Shown here in pieces: positions 18,883 to 29,190 of a stretch of DNA of 37,812 nucleotides (within the stretch, counting starts at the first letter, position 1; every line of letters begins with the position of its first letter). Origin of the DNA: Flavobacteriaceae bacterium (GTDB lineage Bacteria; Bacteroidota; Bacteroidia; Flavobacteriales; Flavobacteriaceae); NCBI GenBank assembly GCA_023262245.1, contig JALRDC010000044.1, positions 1-37,812 of the forward strand, given 5' to 3'. The position numbers and the translations under genes are program-made. Under the pieces are notes generated by a model. The model was not told the origin of the DNA, searched no databases, and saw only the letters and a program-made list of their open reading frames with translations.

Positions 18883-18958
18883 TTTTTTGTTTAAATATAA
18901 TTATAAAATATTGAACAAAAAATACTTTTCTATAAACCTTTTGATTTATTTTTATGGC

Positions 18959-21316
18959 ATGCGATACATTCTATTTTTAATATTTCTATTAATGGGTTTT
19001 ACGTCCAAAGCCCAAACAACAGGTTCGTTAAAAGGGCGTATTATTGACATTCAAAGTCAGCAACCCTTAGAAGGGGCAACAGTTATTTTAGAAGGAACAA
19101 CCTTTGGAAGTGTTACAGACGAAGCGGGTTATTTTGCTTTGGAAAACATTCCTGCTCAATCCTATAACGTCATAGCGAGTTTTTTAGGCTATGAAACGAC
19201 TTCCCAGTATAACATTATTGTAAAATCAGTTGGGAACATACCGCTATTATTTGAGTTACAAGAATTGGCGGAAAACTTAGACGAGGTTGTATTAGTTCGG
19301 AGTCCCTTTAAAACAAAAAGTGAAACTCCGCTATCCACTCAAACTTTTTCTGCGGTTGAAATAGAAACCTACCCTGGAGGAAATAATGACATTACAAAAG
19401 TGGTGCAAAGCATGCCCGGAATTTCACCTTCAATAGGGGGCTTCCGAAATGATATTATAATCCGTGGAGGAGCCCCAAATGAGACGGTTTACTATTTGGA
19501 TGGAATTGAGATCCCTAATATTAACCATTTTAGTACGCAAGGAAGTGCTGGTGGTCCTGTAGGGATGATCAATGTCTCTTTTGTTCGAGAAGTTACCCTG
19601 TCCAGTTCGGCTTTTGGTGCTGAATACGACAATCCTCTTTCTGGTGTTCTTGCATTTGAACAACGCGAAGGTGATTCTAGTGGGCTGGGAGGAAATTTTC
19701 GATTCGGAGCTAGTGAAGCAGGCTTAACCTTGGAGGGACCTCTATTTAGAAAAAACATTTCGGAACCTGCCAAGACTACTTTTTTATTTTCTCTAAGACG
19801 AAGTTATCTTCAATTTCTTTTTGAGTTAATCGGCTTGCCCATACGTCCAGATTACTGGGATTATCAATGGAAAATTAAACATGAAATTGATCGTTATAAT
19901 TCGTTGACTTTCCTAGGAATCGGCGCTATTGATGATTTTTCTGTTAAACCGCCAAAGGAATTTGATGCTGAGCAACAGGCTACATTAGAACAGGTTCCCA
20001 TAATTGATCAACGAAGTACTACTGTTGGTTTATCTTGGAAGCGGAATTACAAAAACGGAAAAGGTTTTATGACCACGGCTGTAAGTTCTAACCGTTTGGA
20101 AAATATTTTTGCTCGTTTTGAAGACAACACCACAAAAACGGGAACGATCTTTCAAAATGACTCCTACGAATGGGAGTCTAAATTGAGATTTCAGGCTACT
20201 CAATTTGTTGATCAGTGGAAGTGGTCAACCGGATTTAATGTCCAAAGCTCAAATTATAAAAACGATACTCAATTTGTATTTTACAACATTGCATATGAGA
20301 CACAACTGGACTTCGTTAAATATGGATTTTTCCTAAAGGGTTCCCGGAAATTTTTAAAGGATCGATTAAATGTAGCTTTAGGAATACGTACTGATGCAGA
20401 TAGTTTTTCAGAAGGATCAAACCTTGTAGATAATATTTCACCTAGGTTATCACTCTCTTATGCGCTTACTGAAGATCAAAAATGGAAAGTCAACGCTTCA
20501 CTGGGAAGGTATTTTAAAATCCCTACCTATACCATGCTTGGCTTTCAAGAGCGAAATGTTTTTGTAAATAAAAGTGCAGCATACACTCAAAGTGATCATT
20601 ATGTTGCTGGATTGGAATACAATCTTGGTTCTGCTTCCCGCGTTACCGTTGAGGGTTTTGTTAAAAAGTATACTGACTATCCCGTTTCTGTTATTGATGG
20701 GGTCTCATTAGCAAATAAAGGAGGAGGATTTGAAGTCCTTGGAAATGAAGCAATTGTTTCAGAGGGTGAGGGACAAAGTAGGGGAGTAGAACTTTTATTC
20801 CAACAAAAATTATCTAAAAACTTTTATGGAGTCTTCGCATATACCTACTTCTTTAGTGAATTCACCGGTCTTGATGGTGTTTCCAGACCTTCTGTTTGGG
20901 ACAGCCGTCATTTGATTTCATTTTCGGGAGGATACAAGCTAAAACGCAATTGGGAATTGAGTGCCCGCTGGCGTTTTGCAGGCAAAAATCCTTATGTGCC
21001 AACGGATATTCAAGCCAGTACACTTTCTTACCCTGAGATCATCTTAGATTATGATCGTTTAGGAGAAGTAAAATTAAATGCCTTTAATCAGGCGGATATT
21101 CGTATCGATAAAAAGTGGAATTTTAAAAATCTATCCTTTAATTTTTACTTTGAAATACAAAACTTTTTAGCTCAACCTAATCCTACTCCAGAAGAATACG
21201 GATTGAATAGAGCAGAGGATGGAAGCATTATTTTACCGAGAAGCTTAGTACCTGTAACGACTAATGAAGGGAATAACGCTCCGCTTCCTTCTTTTGGTTT
21301 TGTGCTCTTCTTTTAG
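18959..21316 (+). CDS. TonB-dependent receptor with carboxypeptidase-regulatory-like domain
   Basis: TGSLKGRIIDIQSQQPLEGATVILEGTTFGSVTDEAGYFALENI; plug VVQSMPGISPSIGGFRNDIIIRGGAPNETVYYLDGIEIPNINHF. Start set at ATG 18959 (signal peptide MRYILFLIFLLMGFTSKAQ). Confidence 0.93.
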   Translation: MRYILFLIFLLMGFTSKAQTTGSLKGRIIDIQSQQPLEGATVILEGTTFGSVTDEAGYFALENIPAQSYNVIASFLGYETTSQYNIIVKSVGNIPLLFELQELAENLDEVVLVRSPFKTKSETPLSTQTFSAVEIETYPGGNNDITKVVQSMPGISPSIGGFRNDIIIRGGAPNETVYYLDGIEIPNINHFSTQGSAGGPVGMINVSFVREVTLSSSAFGAEYDNPLSGVLAFEQREGDSSGLGGNFRFGASEAGLTLEGPLFRKNISEPAKTTFLFSLRRSYLQFLFELIGLPIRPDYWDYQWKIKHEIDRYNSLTFLGIGAIDDFSVKPPKEFDAEQQATLEQVPIIDQRSTTVGLSWKRNYKNGKGFMTTAVSSNRLENIFARFEDNTTKTGTIFQNDSYEWESKLRFQATQFVDQWKWSTGFNVQSSNYKNDTQFVFYNIAYETQLDFVKYGFFLKGSRKFLKDRLNVALGIRTDADSFSEGSNLVDNISPRLSLSYALTEDQKWKVNASLGRYFKIPTYTMLGFQERNVFVNKSAAYTQSDHYVAGLEYNLGSASRVTVEGFVKKYTDYPVSVIDGVSLANKGGGFEVLGNEAIVSEGEGQSRGVELLFQQKLSKNFYGVFAYTYFFSEFTGLDGVSRPSVWDSRHLISFSGGYKLKRNWELSARWRFAGKNPYVPTDIQASTLSYPEIILDYDRLGEVKLNAFNQADIRIDKKWNFKNLSFNFYFEIQNFLAQPNPTPEEYGLNRAEDGSIILPRSLVPVTTNEGNNAPLPSFGFVLFF

Positions 21317-21327
21317 CAGTATTGCCC

Positions 21328-21846
21328 TTAAAGATCCAGCAATCCTTCTGGTAGTTGGACATGAATGCTTTTACTGTCACGATTTACTTCGAGTATTAAA
21401 TCATCGTGTATTGGGATTAAGGATAAATTCCCGTCCTTTTTTTTAATTTCAAAAAGGGCTTGCATGCCTTGGTCAAGAATATTTATTACCGTTCCTATGG
21501 ATTGATTTTCTTCAATGATTTCAAAACCAATTACTTCGTGATAGTAGAATTTTGTGTCTTCCAGTGTAGGAAGCATGCTTAGTGGGAGATAGACCTCTTT
21601 TTTTAATAAAGATTCTGCCTCTTGCTCATTGTTTACTTGATCAAATTTAATCCGTAATAAGGCAGACTTGTGTAATTGACATTTCTCAATAAAAAAAGGA
21701 ACCAATCCTGTGTTTAGTTCCACAAAAATTGATTCCAATCTTGTATAGTCTTCGGGTGTATCGCTATCTGTTTTTATGAGAAGCTCCCCTTTAAAGCTGT
21801 ATTTTCCGACGATGGTACCTACGTAAAAGCAGTCCTCTTTTTTCAT
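21328..21846 (-). CDS. rimM: 16S rRNA processing protein RimM
   Basis: MKKEDCFYVGTIVGKYSFKGELLIKTDSD, LLRIKFDQVNNEQEAESLLKKEVYLPLSMLP, FYYHEVIGFEI; downstream of rpsP. Start moved to 21846. Confidence 0.95.
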   Translation of the reverse strand: MKKEDCFYVGTIVGKYSFKGELLIKTDSDTPEDYTRLESIFVELNTGLVPFFIEKCQLHKSALLRIKFDQVNNEQEAESLLKKEVYLPLSMLPTLEDTKFYYHEVIGFEIIEENQSIGTVINILDQGMQALFEIKKKDGNLSLIPIHDDLILEVNRDSKSIHVQLPEGLLDL

Positions 21847-21862
21847 CGGTCGAAGAAGAAAT

Positions 21863-22597
21863 TTATTCGGCCTTTTCTTCGTTTTCAGCTTCACCAGCAG
21901 AGGACTCTTCAGTCGTTTCTGCTTCCGCCTCAGCAACAGGCTCTTCAATCTTTTGCGCTCCAGCTTCAGTTTGTACTTCTGCCTCGGCAGTAGTTTCCGC
22001 TTCGGGCGTTACTTCTTCTTGTATTTCAGCCGTATTTTCTTCTGAAGTTGTTTCTTCTGAAGTTGTTTCTTCTGCGTTCTCTGGTGTAGTTTCTTCAGTA
22101 GCTGGTGTTTCTTCGTTTGCAGGAGCAACATTCTCTACTTCAGTTTCTTCCACTGCAGCATCGGCAAGTCTTTTTTCACTTGCTGCTTTTTCAGCTGCTA
22201 ATCTTTTTGCTTTAGCTTCTGCTTCTTCTTTAGAGAGTCCGTCTTTTTTGGCTTGTATTTTAGCTTCTTTTTCTTCTAACCAAGCAGCAAGCTTTTTATC
22301 TGCCTCTTCTTGAGTTAAAGCACCTTTACGAACACCTCCGTTTAAGTGATGTTTGAGCATGGCTCCTTTATAAGATAATAGCGTTCTAGCAGTATCTGTG
22401 GGTTGTGCTCCTTTTTCTAACCAACTCACAGCTTCATCAATTTTGATGTCTACTGTTGCGGGATTGGTGTTGGGGTTGTAAGTACCTAATTTTTCTAGGT
22501 AGCGACCATCTCTTTTAGAGCGGGAGTCTGCGGCGACTAACCAATAGAAAGGTTTTCCTTTTTTTCCGTGTCTTTGAAGTCTCAGTTTTACTGGCAT
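21863..22597 (-). CDS. rpsP: 30S ribosomal protein S16 with long acidic low-complexity C-terminal extension
   Basis: MPVKLRLQRHGKKGKPFYWLVAADSRSKRDGRYLEKLGTYNPNT (S16), then about 100+ residues rich in Glu/Ala/Thr. Confidence 0.97.
   Translation of the reverse strand: MPVKLRLQRHGKKGKPFYWLVAADSRSKRDGRYLEKLGTYNPNTNPATVDIKIDEAVSWLEKGAQPTDTARTLLSYKGAMLKHHLNGGVRKGALTQEEADKKLAAWLEEKEAKIQAKKDGLSKEEAEAKAKRLAAEKAASEKRLADAAVEETEVENVAPANEETPATEETTPENAEETTSEETTSEENTAEIQEEVTPEAETTAEAEVQTEAGAQKIEEPVAEAEAETTEESSAGEAENEEKAE
22036..22074. repeat. 15-bp tandem repeat (2.6 copies) inside rpsP extension
   Basis: TTTCTTCTGAAGTTG x2 plus TTTCTTCTG. Confidence 0.85.
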
Positions 22598-22649
22598 ATC
22601 ATATTAATTTGTGAGGATTCACGACCCTCTGATTATTAATTCTGGGCTG

Positions 22650-22657
22650 CAAATATA
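22650..22657 (-). promoter_or_regulatory. Bacteroidetes-type -7 element for rpsP-rimM (TATATTTG on minus strand)
   Basis: CAAATATA on plus strand = TATATTTG on minus; no clear -33 TTTG at the expected spacing. Confidence 0.5.
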
Positions 22658-22776
22658 ATGGAAATAATAACTTTTTACGCAGAAGATGCAGTTATTTTAG
22701 AAAGGATTCTAAATTTTGGGTGTAATTTACATAATTAGGTACGCTTTAAGAAGCATATAGTATGAAGATTTAAAAC

Positions 22777-22807
22777 TTTGTCATCGGAATAAAAAAACGT
22801 ATTTTTG
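22777..22807 (+). promoter_or_regulatory. Bacteroidetes-type promoter upstream of tig
   Basis: TTTG, 19-nt spacer, TATTTTTG (consensus TTTG-N19-TAnnTTTG). Confidence 0.75.
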
Positions 22808-22828
22808 CGCACTTAATTTCAACCCGCT

Positions 22829-24160
22829 ATGAACATCAGCAAAACAGATATAGACGCTCTAAATACCGTTATTAATATTACTGTAGAACGAAAAGATTTT
22901 GAAGAAAAAGTTACTACAGTGCTTCAGGACTACAGAAAAAATGCGAACATCCCCGGCTTTCGTAAGGGTCATGTTCCTATGGGAATGATTAAAAAGCAAT
23001 ATGAGCAAGCTGTAATTGCGGATGAAGTCAACAAACTACTCCGAGAAAATCTTGACAAATACATCAACGAAGAAAAATTAGAACTATTGGGTAGTCCAAT
23101 TCCCAAAGCTTCAGAAGAAGCCCTGGATTGGAACGCACCTCAAATGAATTTTGAATTTGAGTTGGGATTAGCACCAAAGTTTGACGTTAAATTGGACGTG
23201 CTAAAAAAAGTGGTTCAATATGAAATTGAGCCTGAAAAAAAGATGATAGATGACCAACTGGAACACATCAAAAAGCAGTATGGAAAGATGGTCTCTCAAA
23301 AGCAGGTTGAAAAAGGTTATGAGATTACTGCTCAATTTAGAAATGAAGAAGCGGAAATGGAAAAAATGGTCAACTTTAGCTTAGAGGATCTAAAGAGTAA
23401 AAAAGCTATTGCGACCCTCAAGGAAGCTACTACAGGTTCCACGATAACAGTTTCAGGAAAAAATCTTTTTAAAGACAACGATACCGCCAAACGTTTACTT
23501 GCGATAGAAGACCAAAAACTCGAAAGCTTGATGAAGTTGGAAATCACTTTAGAAATTAAAGAAATTAATGAACGAATTCCAGCAGAACTCAACCAAGAGC
23601 TCTTTGACAAACTATACGAGCCTGGTACGGTTACTTCTGAGAAAGAGTTAAGAGAAAAAATTAAGTCGGGGTTACAAGCTCAACTTGAGCCTCAAGCCAA
23701 CCAAAAGTTAATGAACGATATTTCAGAAGCGATGGTAGAAAAGACAAAATTTAAGCTCCCAGCAGACTTTCTTAAAAAATGGATACAAACCTCAGGAAAA
23801 GAACCTCTTAGTGAAGCGCAAGCAATAGAAGAATATAATAAATCTGAAAAAGGAATACGATATCAATTAATCGAAGGAAAAATCATCAATGAGAATGAAC
23901 TTACGATGTCTTTCGATGAACTCAAAACCTTCACAGAAACCCTTGTCCAAAACCAAATGATGCAATATGGACAAATTCCAGAAAAAGAACAGTTAGAAGG
24001 AATTGTTTCTAATGTCTTGTCAAACCAAGATGAAACACGAAGAATATCCGAACAACTGATGGGAGAAAAAATGCTCAGATTTTACAAAGAAAAAGCACCG
24101 CTAAAGAATAAAAAAGTAGGATTTGACACCTTCGTAAAAGAAGCTTACGGCAAAGCGTAA
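22829..24160 (+). CDS. tig: Trigger factor
   Basis: N-terminal NIPGFRKGHVPMGMIKKQYEQAV signature; followed by clpP and clpX. Confidence 0.95.
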   Translation: MNISKTDIDALNTVINITVERKDFEEKVTTVLQDYRKNANIPGFRKGHVPMGMIKKQYEQAVIADEVNKLLRENLDKYINEEKLELLGSPIPKASEEALDWNAPQMNFEFELGLAPKFDVKLDVLKKVVQYEIEPEKKMIDDQLEHIKKQYGKMVSQKQVEKGYEITAQFRNEEAEMEKMVNFSLEDLKSKKAIATLKEATTGSTITVSGKNLFKDNDTAKRLLAIEDQKLESLMKLEITLEIKEINERIPAELNQELFDKLYEPGTVTSEKELREKIKSGLQAQLEPQANQKLMNDISEAMVEKTKFKLPADFLKKWIQTSGKEPLSEAQAIEEYNKSEKGIRYQLIEGKIINENELTMSFDELKTFTETLVQNQMMQYGQIPEKEQLEGIVSNVLSNQDETRRISEQLMGEKMLRFYKEKAPLKNKKVGFDTFVKEAYGKA

Positions 24161-24192
24161 TAAATTCATTAATTTTAAAGAAATATAACGAT

Positions 24193-24858
24193 ATGGACTA
24201 CGGTAAAGAATTTAAAAAATATGCTACAAAACACCACGGGATTAATGCGATGTATTATGACAAAATCGTAAGTAGCATGACACCCTACATTATTGAAGAG
24301 CGTCAATTAAACGTAGCTCAAATGGACGTTTTCTCTCGTTTGATGATGGATCGTATCATGTTTTTGGGGACTGCTATAAACGACCAGGTAGCAAATGTTA
24401 TTCAAGCCCAACTACTGTTTTTACAAAGTACAGATTCCAATAGGGACATCCAAATGTATATTAACTCCCCAGGAGGGGGTGTTTATGCAGGTCTTGGAAT
24501 TTACGACACCATGCAATTCATTTCTCCTAATGTAGCCACTATTTGCACAGGAATTGCCGCTTCAATGGGAGCTGTCTTACTTTGTGCTGGACATGAAGGT
24601 AAACGTTCAGCGCTTCCTCATGCACGAGTAATGATTCATCAACCCCTAGGCGGTGCACAAGGACAAGCTTCCGATATAGAAATCACCGCAAGAGAAATTT
24701 TAAAGTTAAAAGACGAACTCTATCAAATCATTTCTAAACATTCCGGTCAGTCCATGGAAAAAGTGACTAAAAATAGTGACCGTGATTATTGGATGAAAGC
24801 AGATGAAGCCAAAGAATATGGTATGGTAGATGAAGTTCTTCAAAACGCCCCTAAATAA
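24193..24858 (+). CDS. clpP: ATP-dependent Clp protease proteolytic subunit
   Basis: [70 protein letters not shown]. Confidence 0.98.
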   Translation: MDYGKEFKKYATKHHGINAMYYDKIVSSMTPYIIEERQLNVAQMDVFSRLMMDRIMFLGTAINDQVANVIQAQLLFLQSTDSNRDIQMYINSPGGGVYAGLGIYDTMQFISPNVATICTGIAASMGAVLLCAGHEGKRSALPHARVMIHQPLGGAQGQASDIEITAREILKLKDELYQIISKHSGQSMEKVTKNSDRDYWMKADEAKEYGMVDEVLQNAPK

Positions 24859-24869
24859 ATCTGAACACC

Positions 24870-26099
24870 ATGAGTAAACCTGATTTAAATTGTTCTTTCT
24901 GTGGCAGACCCAAACCGGAGACGCAACTTTTGATTGCAGGACTAGATGCCCATATTTGCGATCGTTGTATTGTCCAAGCCCACGGGATTGTTCAAGAAGA
25001 AGCTTCGGGAGAGATTAAAGATTCCTCACCTATTGAACTAAAAGCTCCTAAAGAAATTAAAGCTTTTTTAGATGACTACGTTATTGGTCAAGAAGCCTCC
25101 AAAAGGGTATTGTCAGTTGCTGTTTATAATCATTACAAGAGACTCTCACATGAAAACACTAAGGAAGATGATGTAGAAATCCAAAAAAGCAATGTCCTTT
25201 TAGTCGGTCCTACTGGAACTGGAAAAACCCTTCTAGCTCAAACCATATCCCGTCTTTTAAAAGTTCCATTAGCTATAGTCGATGCTACGGTATTGACTGA
25301 GGCAGGATATGTAGGAGAAGATGTTGAGAGTATCTTAACGCGCCTACTACAGGCAGCAGATTACGATGTAGAACGTGCAGAAAAAGGAATCGTTTTTATA
25401 GATGAAATCGATAAGATTGCTCGTAAAAGTGACAATCCTTCTATTACCCGAGACGTTTCTGGGGAGGGGGTGCAACAAGCGCTATTAAAACTTTTGGAAG
25501 GTACCGTTGTAAATGTACCACCCAAAGGAGGTAGAAAACACCCTGATCAAAAATTCATTGAAGTAAATACTTCCAATATTTTATTTATTGCTGGAGGTGC
25601 CTTTGACGGTATAGATGCCCATATCAACAAGCGACTAAATTTGCAAGCTATTGGATACAAGACGGCTTTAGAAAAGCGGGATGTAGATCAACAAAACATA
25701 TTGCAATACATTACCCCAAGAGATGTTCGTTCGTTTGGACTAATTCCAGAAATAATAGGAAGGCTCCCCGTATTAACTTATATGAGTCCTCTTGATGAAA
25801 CTACGCTACGCATTATTTTAACTACTCCAAAAAACGCTCTGATAAAACAATACATCCAGTTGTTTAAGATGGACGGTATCGATCTGCAATTCACCCCTGG
25901 TGCCTTAGACTACATTGTTGAAAAAGCTTTGAAGTATAAACTTGGAGCACGAGGTTTGAGGTCCCTCTGTGAAGCCGTTCTTAATGATGCCATGTTTGAA
26001 TTGCCCCAAAGCGATACAACCAAACTTAAGGTCACAAAACAATACGCTGATCAAAAATTATCTAAAATCGAACTTCCTAAGTTGAAGGTAGTTTCTTAA
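24870..26099 (+). CDS. clpX: ATP-dependent Clp protease ATP-binding subunit
   Basis: Zinc-binding CSFCGRP...CDRCI, Walker [34 protein letters not shown]. Confidence 0.98.
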   Translation: MSKPDLNCSFCGRPKPETQLLIAGLDAHICDRCIVQAHGIVQEEASGEIKDSSPIELKAPKEIKAFLDDYVIGQEASKRVLSVAVYNHYKRLSHENTKEDDVEIQKSNVLLVGPTGTGKTLLAQTISRLLKVPLAIVDATVLTEAGYVGEDVESILTRLLQAADYDVERAEKGIVFIDEIDKIARKSDNPSITRDVSGEGVQQALLKLLEGTVVNVPPKGGRKHPDQKFIEVNTSNILFIAGGAFDGIDAHINKRLNLQAIGYKTALEKRDVDQQNILQYITPRDVRSFGLIPEIIGRLPVLTYMSPLDETTLRIILTTPKNALIKQYIQLFKMDGIDLQFTPGALDYIVEKALKYKLGARGLRSLCEAVLNDAMFELPQSDTTKLKVTKQYADQKLSKIELPKLKVVS

Positions 26100-27610
26100 G
26101 TGTTCATTTCAATTAGTTCGTCAAGGACATCTCTGGTGTTAGATAAACGCGGAACCTTGTGTTGTCCTCCTAGTTTTCCCTTATTGGAAAGCCATTGATA
26201 AAATAATCCCTCTCGAGCCTTATGAATTTTAAGGGGGTGTAGGGTCATGTTTTTATAACGCTTTGCTTCGTAGTCAGAATTTACCTCTTGAAGTGCTGTG
26301 TCAAGAATCACGCTAAAGTGATCAAGGTCTTCGGGTTCTCTCTCAAATTCAATCATCCACTCGTGAGCTCCTTGCGTATCTTTTTCCATAAATACCGGTC
26401 CTGCACTGTAATCAGAGATCAAACTATTCGTTTTTTGACATGCTATAGCGAGCGCTTGCTCCGCATTTTCAATAATCAGCTCTTCGCCAAAAACATTGAT
26501 AAAATGTTTGGTTCTCCCTGAAACTTTAATTCGGTATGGAGAGAGGCTAGTAAACCTAACAGTATCTCCAATTTTATATCTCCATAGGCCTCCATTAGTA
26601 GTTATAACCATGGCATAATTTGTAAATAAAACAACTTCAGAAAGGGGGATTATACTCTGTTCATCAGCAGTTTCGCCCTCAAAAGGGATAAATTCATAAA
26701 AAATACCATAATCGAGCATCAGGAGTAATTCATCTGAATCATTGCGGTCTTGAATACCAAAAAATCCTTCCGAGGCATTATAGATTTCATAAAAACGGAA
26801 ATTAGGCTTGGGAAATAGATCTTCATACAATTGTCTGTAGGGCTTAAAGCTCACACCACCATGAAAATAAACTTCTGCTTCAGGCCAAACATCCGTAATG
26901 GTTTTTTTTCCTGTTTCTTTTAAAACATTTTGAAGCAAAACTAACATCCAAGAGGGTACCCCTGCCAAACTAGTAACCTTCTCGGGAATGGATTCGCTAA
27001 CTATGGCCTTCATTTTAGTTTCCCATTCTGGCATAAGAGAAGTTTTATTACTAGGGGTAGAACTCAATTCAGCCCAAAAGGGTAGGTTTTGTATGATGAT
27101 GGAAGAAAGGTCGCCAAAATAACTGTTATTCTTGTTATACAATTCGTTACTTCCTCCCAATCGTAACGATTTTCCGGAAAGTAATTGGGAATCTTCATTG
27201 TTGTTAAAGTATAGTGAAAGCATGTCTTTCCCCGCTTTGTAATGACAGTCCTCAAGAGCTTCAGTACTAACAGGGATGAATTTGCTTTTTGCGGAGGTTG
27301 TTCCACTTGATTTGGCAAACCATTTGATCGAACTAGGCCAAAAGATATTTTGTTCTCCTCTTCTACATCGTTCAATGTCAGTCTCTATGCTTTCATAGGT
27401 GGCTATGGGGATGCGATCCCTGAAGACAGCATAACTCTTAATTGTTTTGAAATCAAATTGTTTTCCAAACGCTGTTTTAGAAGCTGTTTTTAGTAGGTAA
27501 TGGAGTAATTCATTCTGTACTTCGTTAGGATATTTCATGAACAGCTCCATTTGGTGTATTCTCTTTTTGAGAATCCAGGAAGCTATGGAATTAAATAGGG
27601 GTATGGGCAT
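26096..27610 (-). CDS. GH3 (auxin-responsive promoter) family acyl-acid-amido-synthetase-like protein
   Basis: [19 protein letters not shown] adenylation motif, [61 protein letters not shown]. Confidence 0.9.
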   Translation of the reverse strand: MPIPLFNSIASWILKKRIHQMELFMKYPNEVQNELLHYLLKTASKTAFGKQFDFKTIKSYAVFRDRIPIATYESIETDIERCRRGEQNIFWPSSIKWFAKSSGTTSAKSKFIPVSTEALEDCHYKAGKDMLSLYFNNNEDSQLLSGKSLRLGGSNELYNKNNSYFGDLSSIIIQNLPFWAELSSTPSNKTSLMPEWETKMKAIVSESIPEKVTSLAGVPSWMLVLLQNVLKETGKKTITDVWPEAEVYFHGGVSFKPYRQLYEDLFPKPNFRFYEIYNASEGFFGIQDRNDSDELLLMLDYGIFYEFIPFEGETADEQSIIPLSEVVLFTNYAMVITTNGGLWRYKIGDTVRFTSLSPYRIKVSGRTKHFINVFGEELIIENAEQALAIACQKTNSLISDYSAGPVFMEKDTQGAHEWMIEFEREPEDLDHFSVILDTALQEVNSDYEAKRYKNMTLHPLKIHKAREGLFYQWLSNKGKLGGQHKVPRLSNTRDVLDELIEMNT

Positions 27611-27661
27611 AAAATAATTATTATCTTACTTCGGTAAATTTAACTAATTCCTAGAGAGTAT

Positions 27662-28459
27662 ATGTTTGAAGGTACCTTAAAAAAAATGACAACCGAGCAA
27701 AACGACCCAATAAATTATTTTATGGACATGAAAGCAGGTTTCCTACATATGAATCAATGTTTAGGAAAAACGTTGAGTATTACTCATACAGGGTCACAAT
27801 GTTTAAATTGTTTTAAGGAGCTTCCCATTTTTAGACAAGGATACTGCAAAAGCTGTTTTTTTGAGAGTCCTGCGGTAGGCGACTGGGTCATGCGTCCAGA
27901 ACTCAGTACGGCTCATCTAGGTAAAGCAGATAGAGATTTAGAATACGAATCCAAAATGCAACTTCAACCTCACATCCTTTATTTGGCCTTAAGCAGCCAC
28001 CTTAAGGTAGGCGTTACTAGAAAAAGTCAAATTCCTACACGATGGATTGACCAGGGAGCCCACGAGGCGATGGTGCTGTTAGAAGTTCCCAACCGATACT
28101 TAGCTGGAATTGGTGAAGTCGCTTTAAAAGAACATTTTTCTGATAAAACCAATTGGAGGAAGATGGTACAGAACGAATCGGAACCCATTTTTTGGGAGGA
28201 GGTTTTTAACAAAGCACTTGATCTTTTGCCAAAAGAGTTAAAACCCTATATGAAGCCTGAGGAAAGACACTTGCAAAAAATTGCTTTTCCCGTACTTAGT
28301 TATCCTACCAAAGTAAACAGTTTAAATCTTACTAAAACTCCTTTTTTTGAAGGGAAATTAATGGGCATAAGAGGGCAATACCTTCTTTTTGATGACCAAA
28401 CTGTTTTTAATGTTCGTTCTAACGAAGGACAACAAATCACATTACGCCTTACTGATTAA
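27662..28459 (+). CDS. DUF2797 protein (zinc-ribbon-like cysteines plus KVGVTR core)
   Basis: CLNC...CKSC cysteine pairs, ILYLALSSHLKVGVTRKSQIPTRWIDQGAHEAMVL. Confidence 0.85.
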   Translation: MFEGTLKKMTTEQNDPINYFMDMKAGFLHMNQCLGKTLSITHTGSQCLNCFKELPIFRQGYCKSCFFESPAVGDWVMRPELSTAHLGKADRDLEYESKMQLQPHILYLALSSHLKVGVTRKSQIPTRWIDQGAHEAMVLLEVPNRYLAGIGEVALKEHFSDKTNWRKMVQNESEPIFWEEVFNKALDLLPKELKPYMKPEERHLQKIAFPVLSYPTKVNSLNLTKTPFFEGKLMGIRGQYLLFDDQTVFNVRSNEGQQITLRLTD

Positions 28460-29187
28460 TGTATTTTTTCAGAACCAGCCAGAAGCTGATGAAGAGCGAC
28501 CATTTCTTTTTTTGTCAAATCCCGATAACGCCCCACTTTGGTATCAAGGTTAATATTCATGATGCGAATGCGTTTGAGTTTGATCACACGATAATCTAAA
28601 TATTCGCACATCCTTCTTATCTGTCTGTTTAAACCTTGAGTCAAGACAATGCGGAATTGTTTTTTATGGATTTGCTCAACAAAACACTTTTTTGTGACTG
28701 TATCTAAGATGGGAATTCCATTAGCCATTTTTTCAATAAATTCTGTGGTTACTGGTTTATTGACCGTTACGATGTATTCTTTTTCGTGATTATTACGTGC
28801 CCGCAAAATTTTATTTACAATATCTCCATCATTTGTAAGAAGAATCAATCCCTCACTCATTTTATCCAAACGGCCAATAGGAAAAATCCTACTGGGATAA
28901 TTGATATAATCGATGATGTTGTCTTTTTCAACTCGAGTATCTGTGGTACAAACGATGCCTCTAGGCTTATTGAAAGCGATATAGACATTCTTTTCCTGTT
29001 GGTCTTCTACAAGAATCCCATCCACTTCGATCGTATCTTTTGGGACCACCTTTTGTCCCATTACAACAATAGTTCCATTAACCTTTACCCTACCTTGATC
29101 AATTAATTTATCGGCAGCTCTCCTAGAGCAATGCCCAATTTCGCTTAGGTATTTGTTGATCCGTACTCCGGGAGATTCTTCCTTCAT
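28456..29187 (-). CDS. rluF: 23S rRNA pseudouridine synthase (RluF/RsuA type)
   Basis: S4-domain start (RINKYLSEIGHCSRRAADKLIDQGRVKVNG), FNKPRGIVCTTD, IFPIGRLDKMSEGLILLTNDGD, GLNRQIRRMCEYLDYRVIKLKRIRIMNI. Confidence 0.92.
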   Translation of the reverse strand: MKEESPGVRINKYLSEIGHCSRRAADKLIDQGRVKVNGTIVVMGQKVVPKDTIEVDGILVEDQQEKNVYIAFNKPRGIVCTTDTRVEKDNIIDYINYPSRIFPIGRLDKMSEGLILLTNDGDIVNKILRARNNHEKEYIVTVNKPVTTEFIEKMANGIPILDTVTKKCFVEQIHKKQFRIVLTQGLNRQIRRMCEYLDYRVIKLKRIRIMNINLDTKVGRYRDLTKKEMVALHQLLAGSEKIH

Positions 29188-29190
29188 AAA

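Noticed and set aside
18839-18958. N-terminal extension of the TonB receptor ORF
   Set aside because: Overlaps the Rieske gene start; a proper signal peptide begins at ATG 18959.
21847-21948. N-terminal extension of the rimM ORF (MKSLLLRRKQKRLKSPLL...)
   Set aside because: Overlaps the rpsP 3' end in another frame; RimM homology starts at MKKEDCFYVG (21846).
22036-22074. Tandem repeat as possible CRISPR or regulatory repeat
   Set aside because: In-frame coding repeat of the rpsP tail, no spacers.
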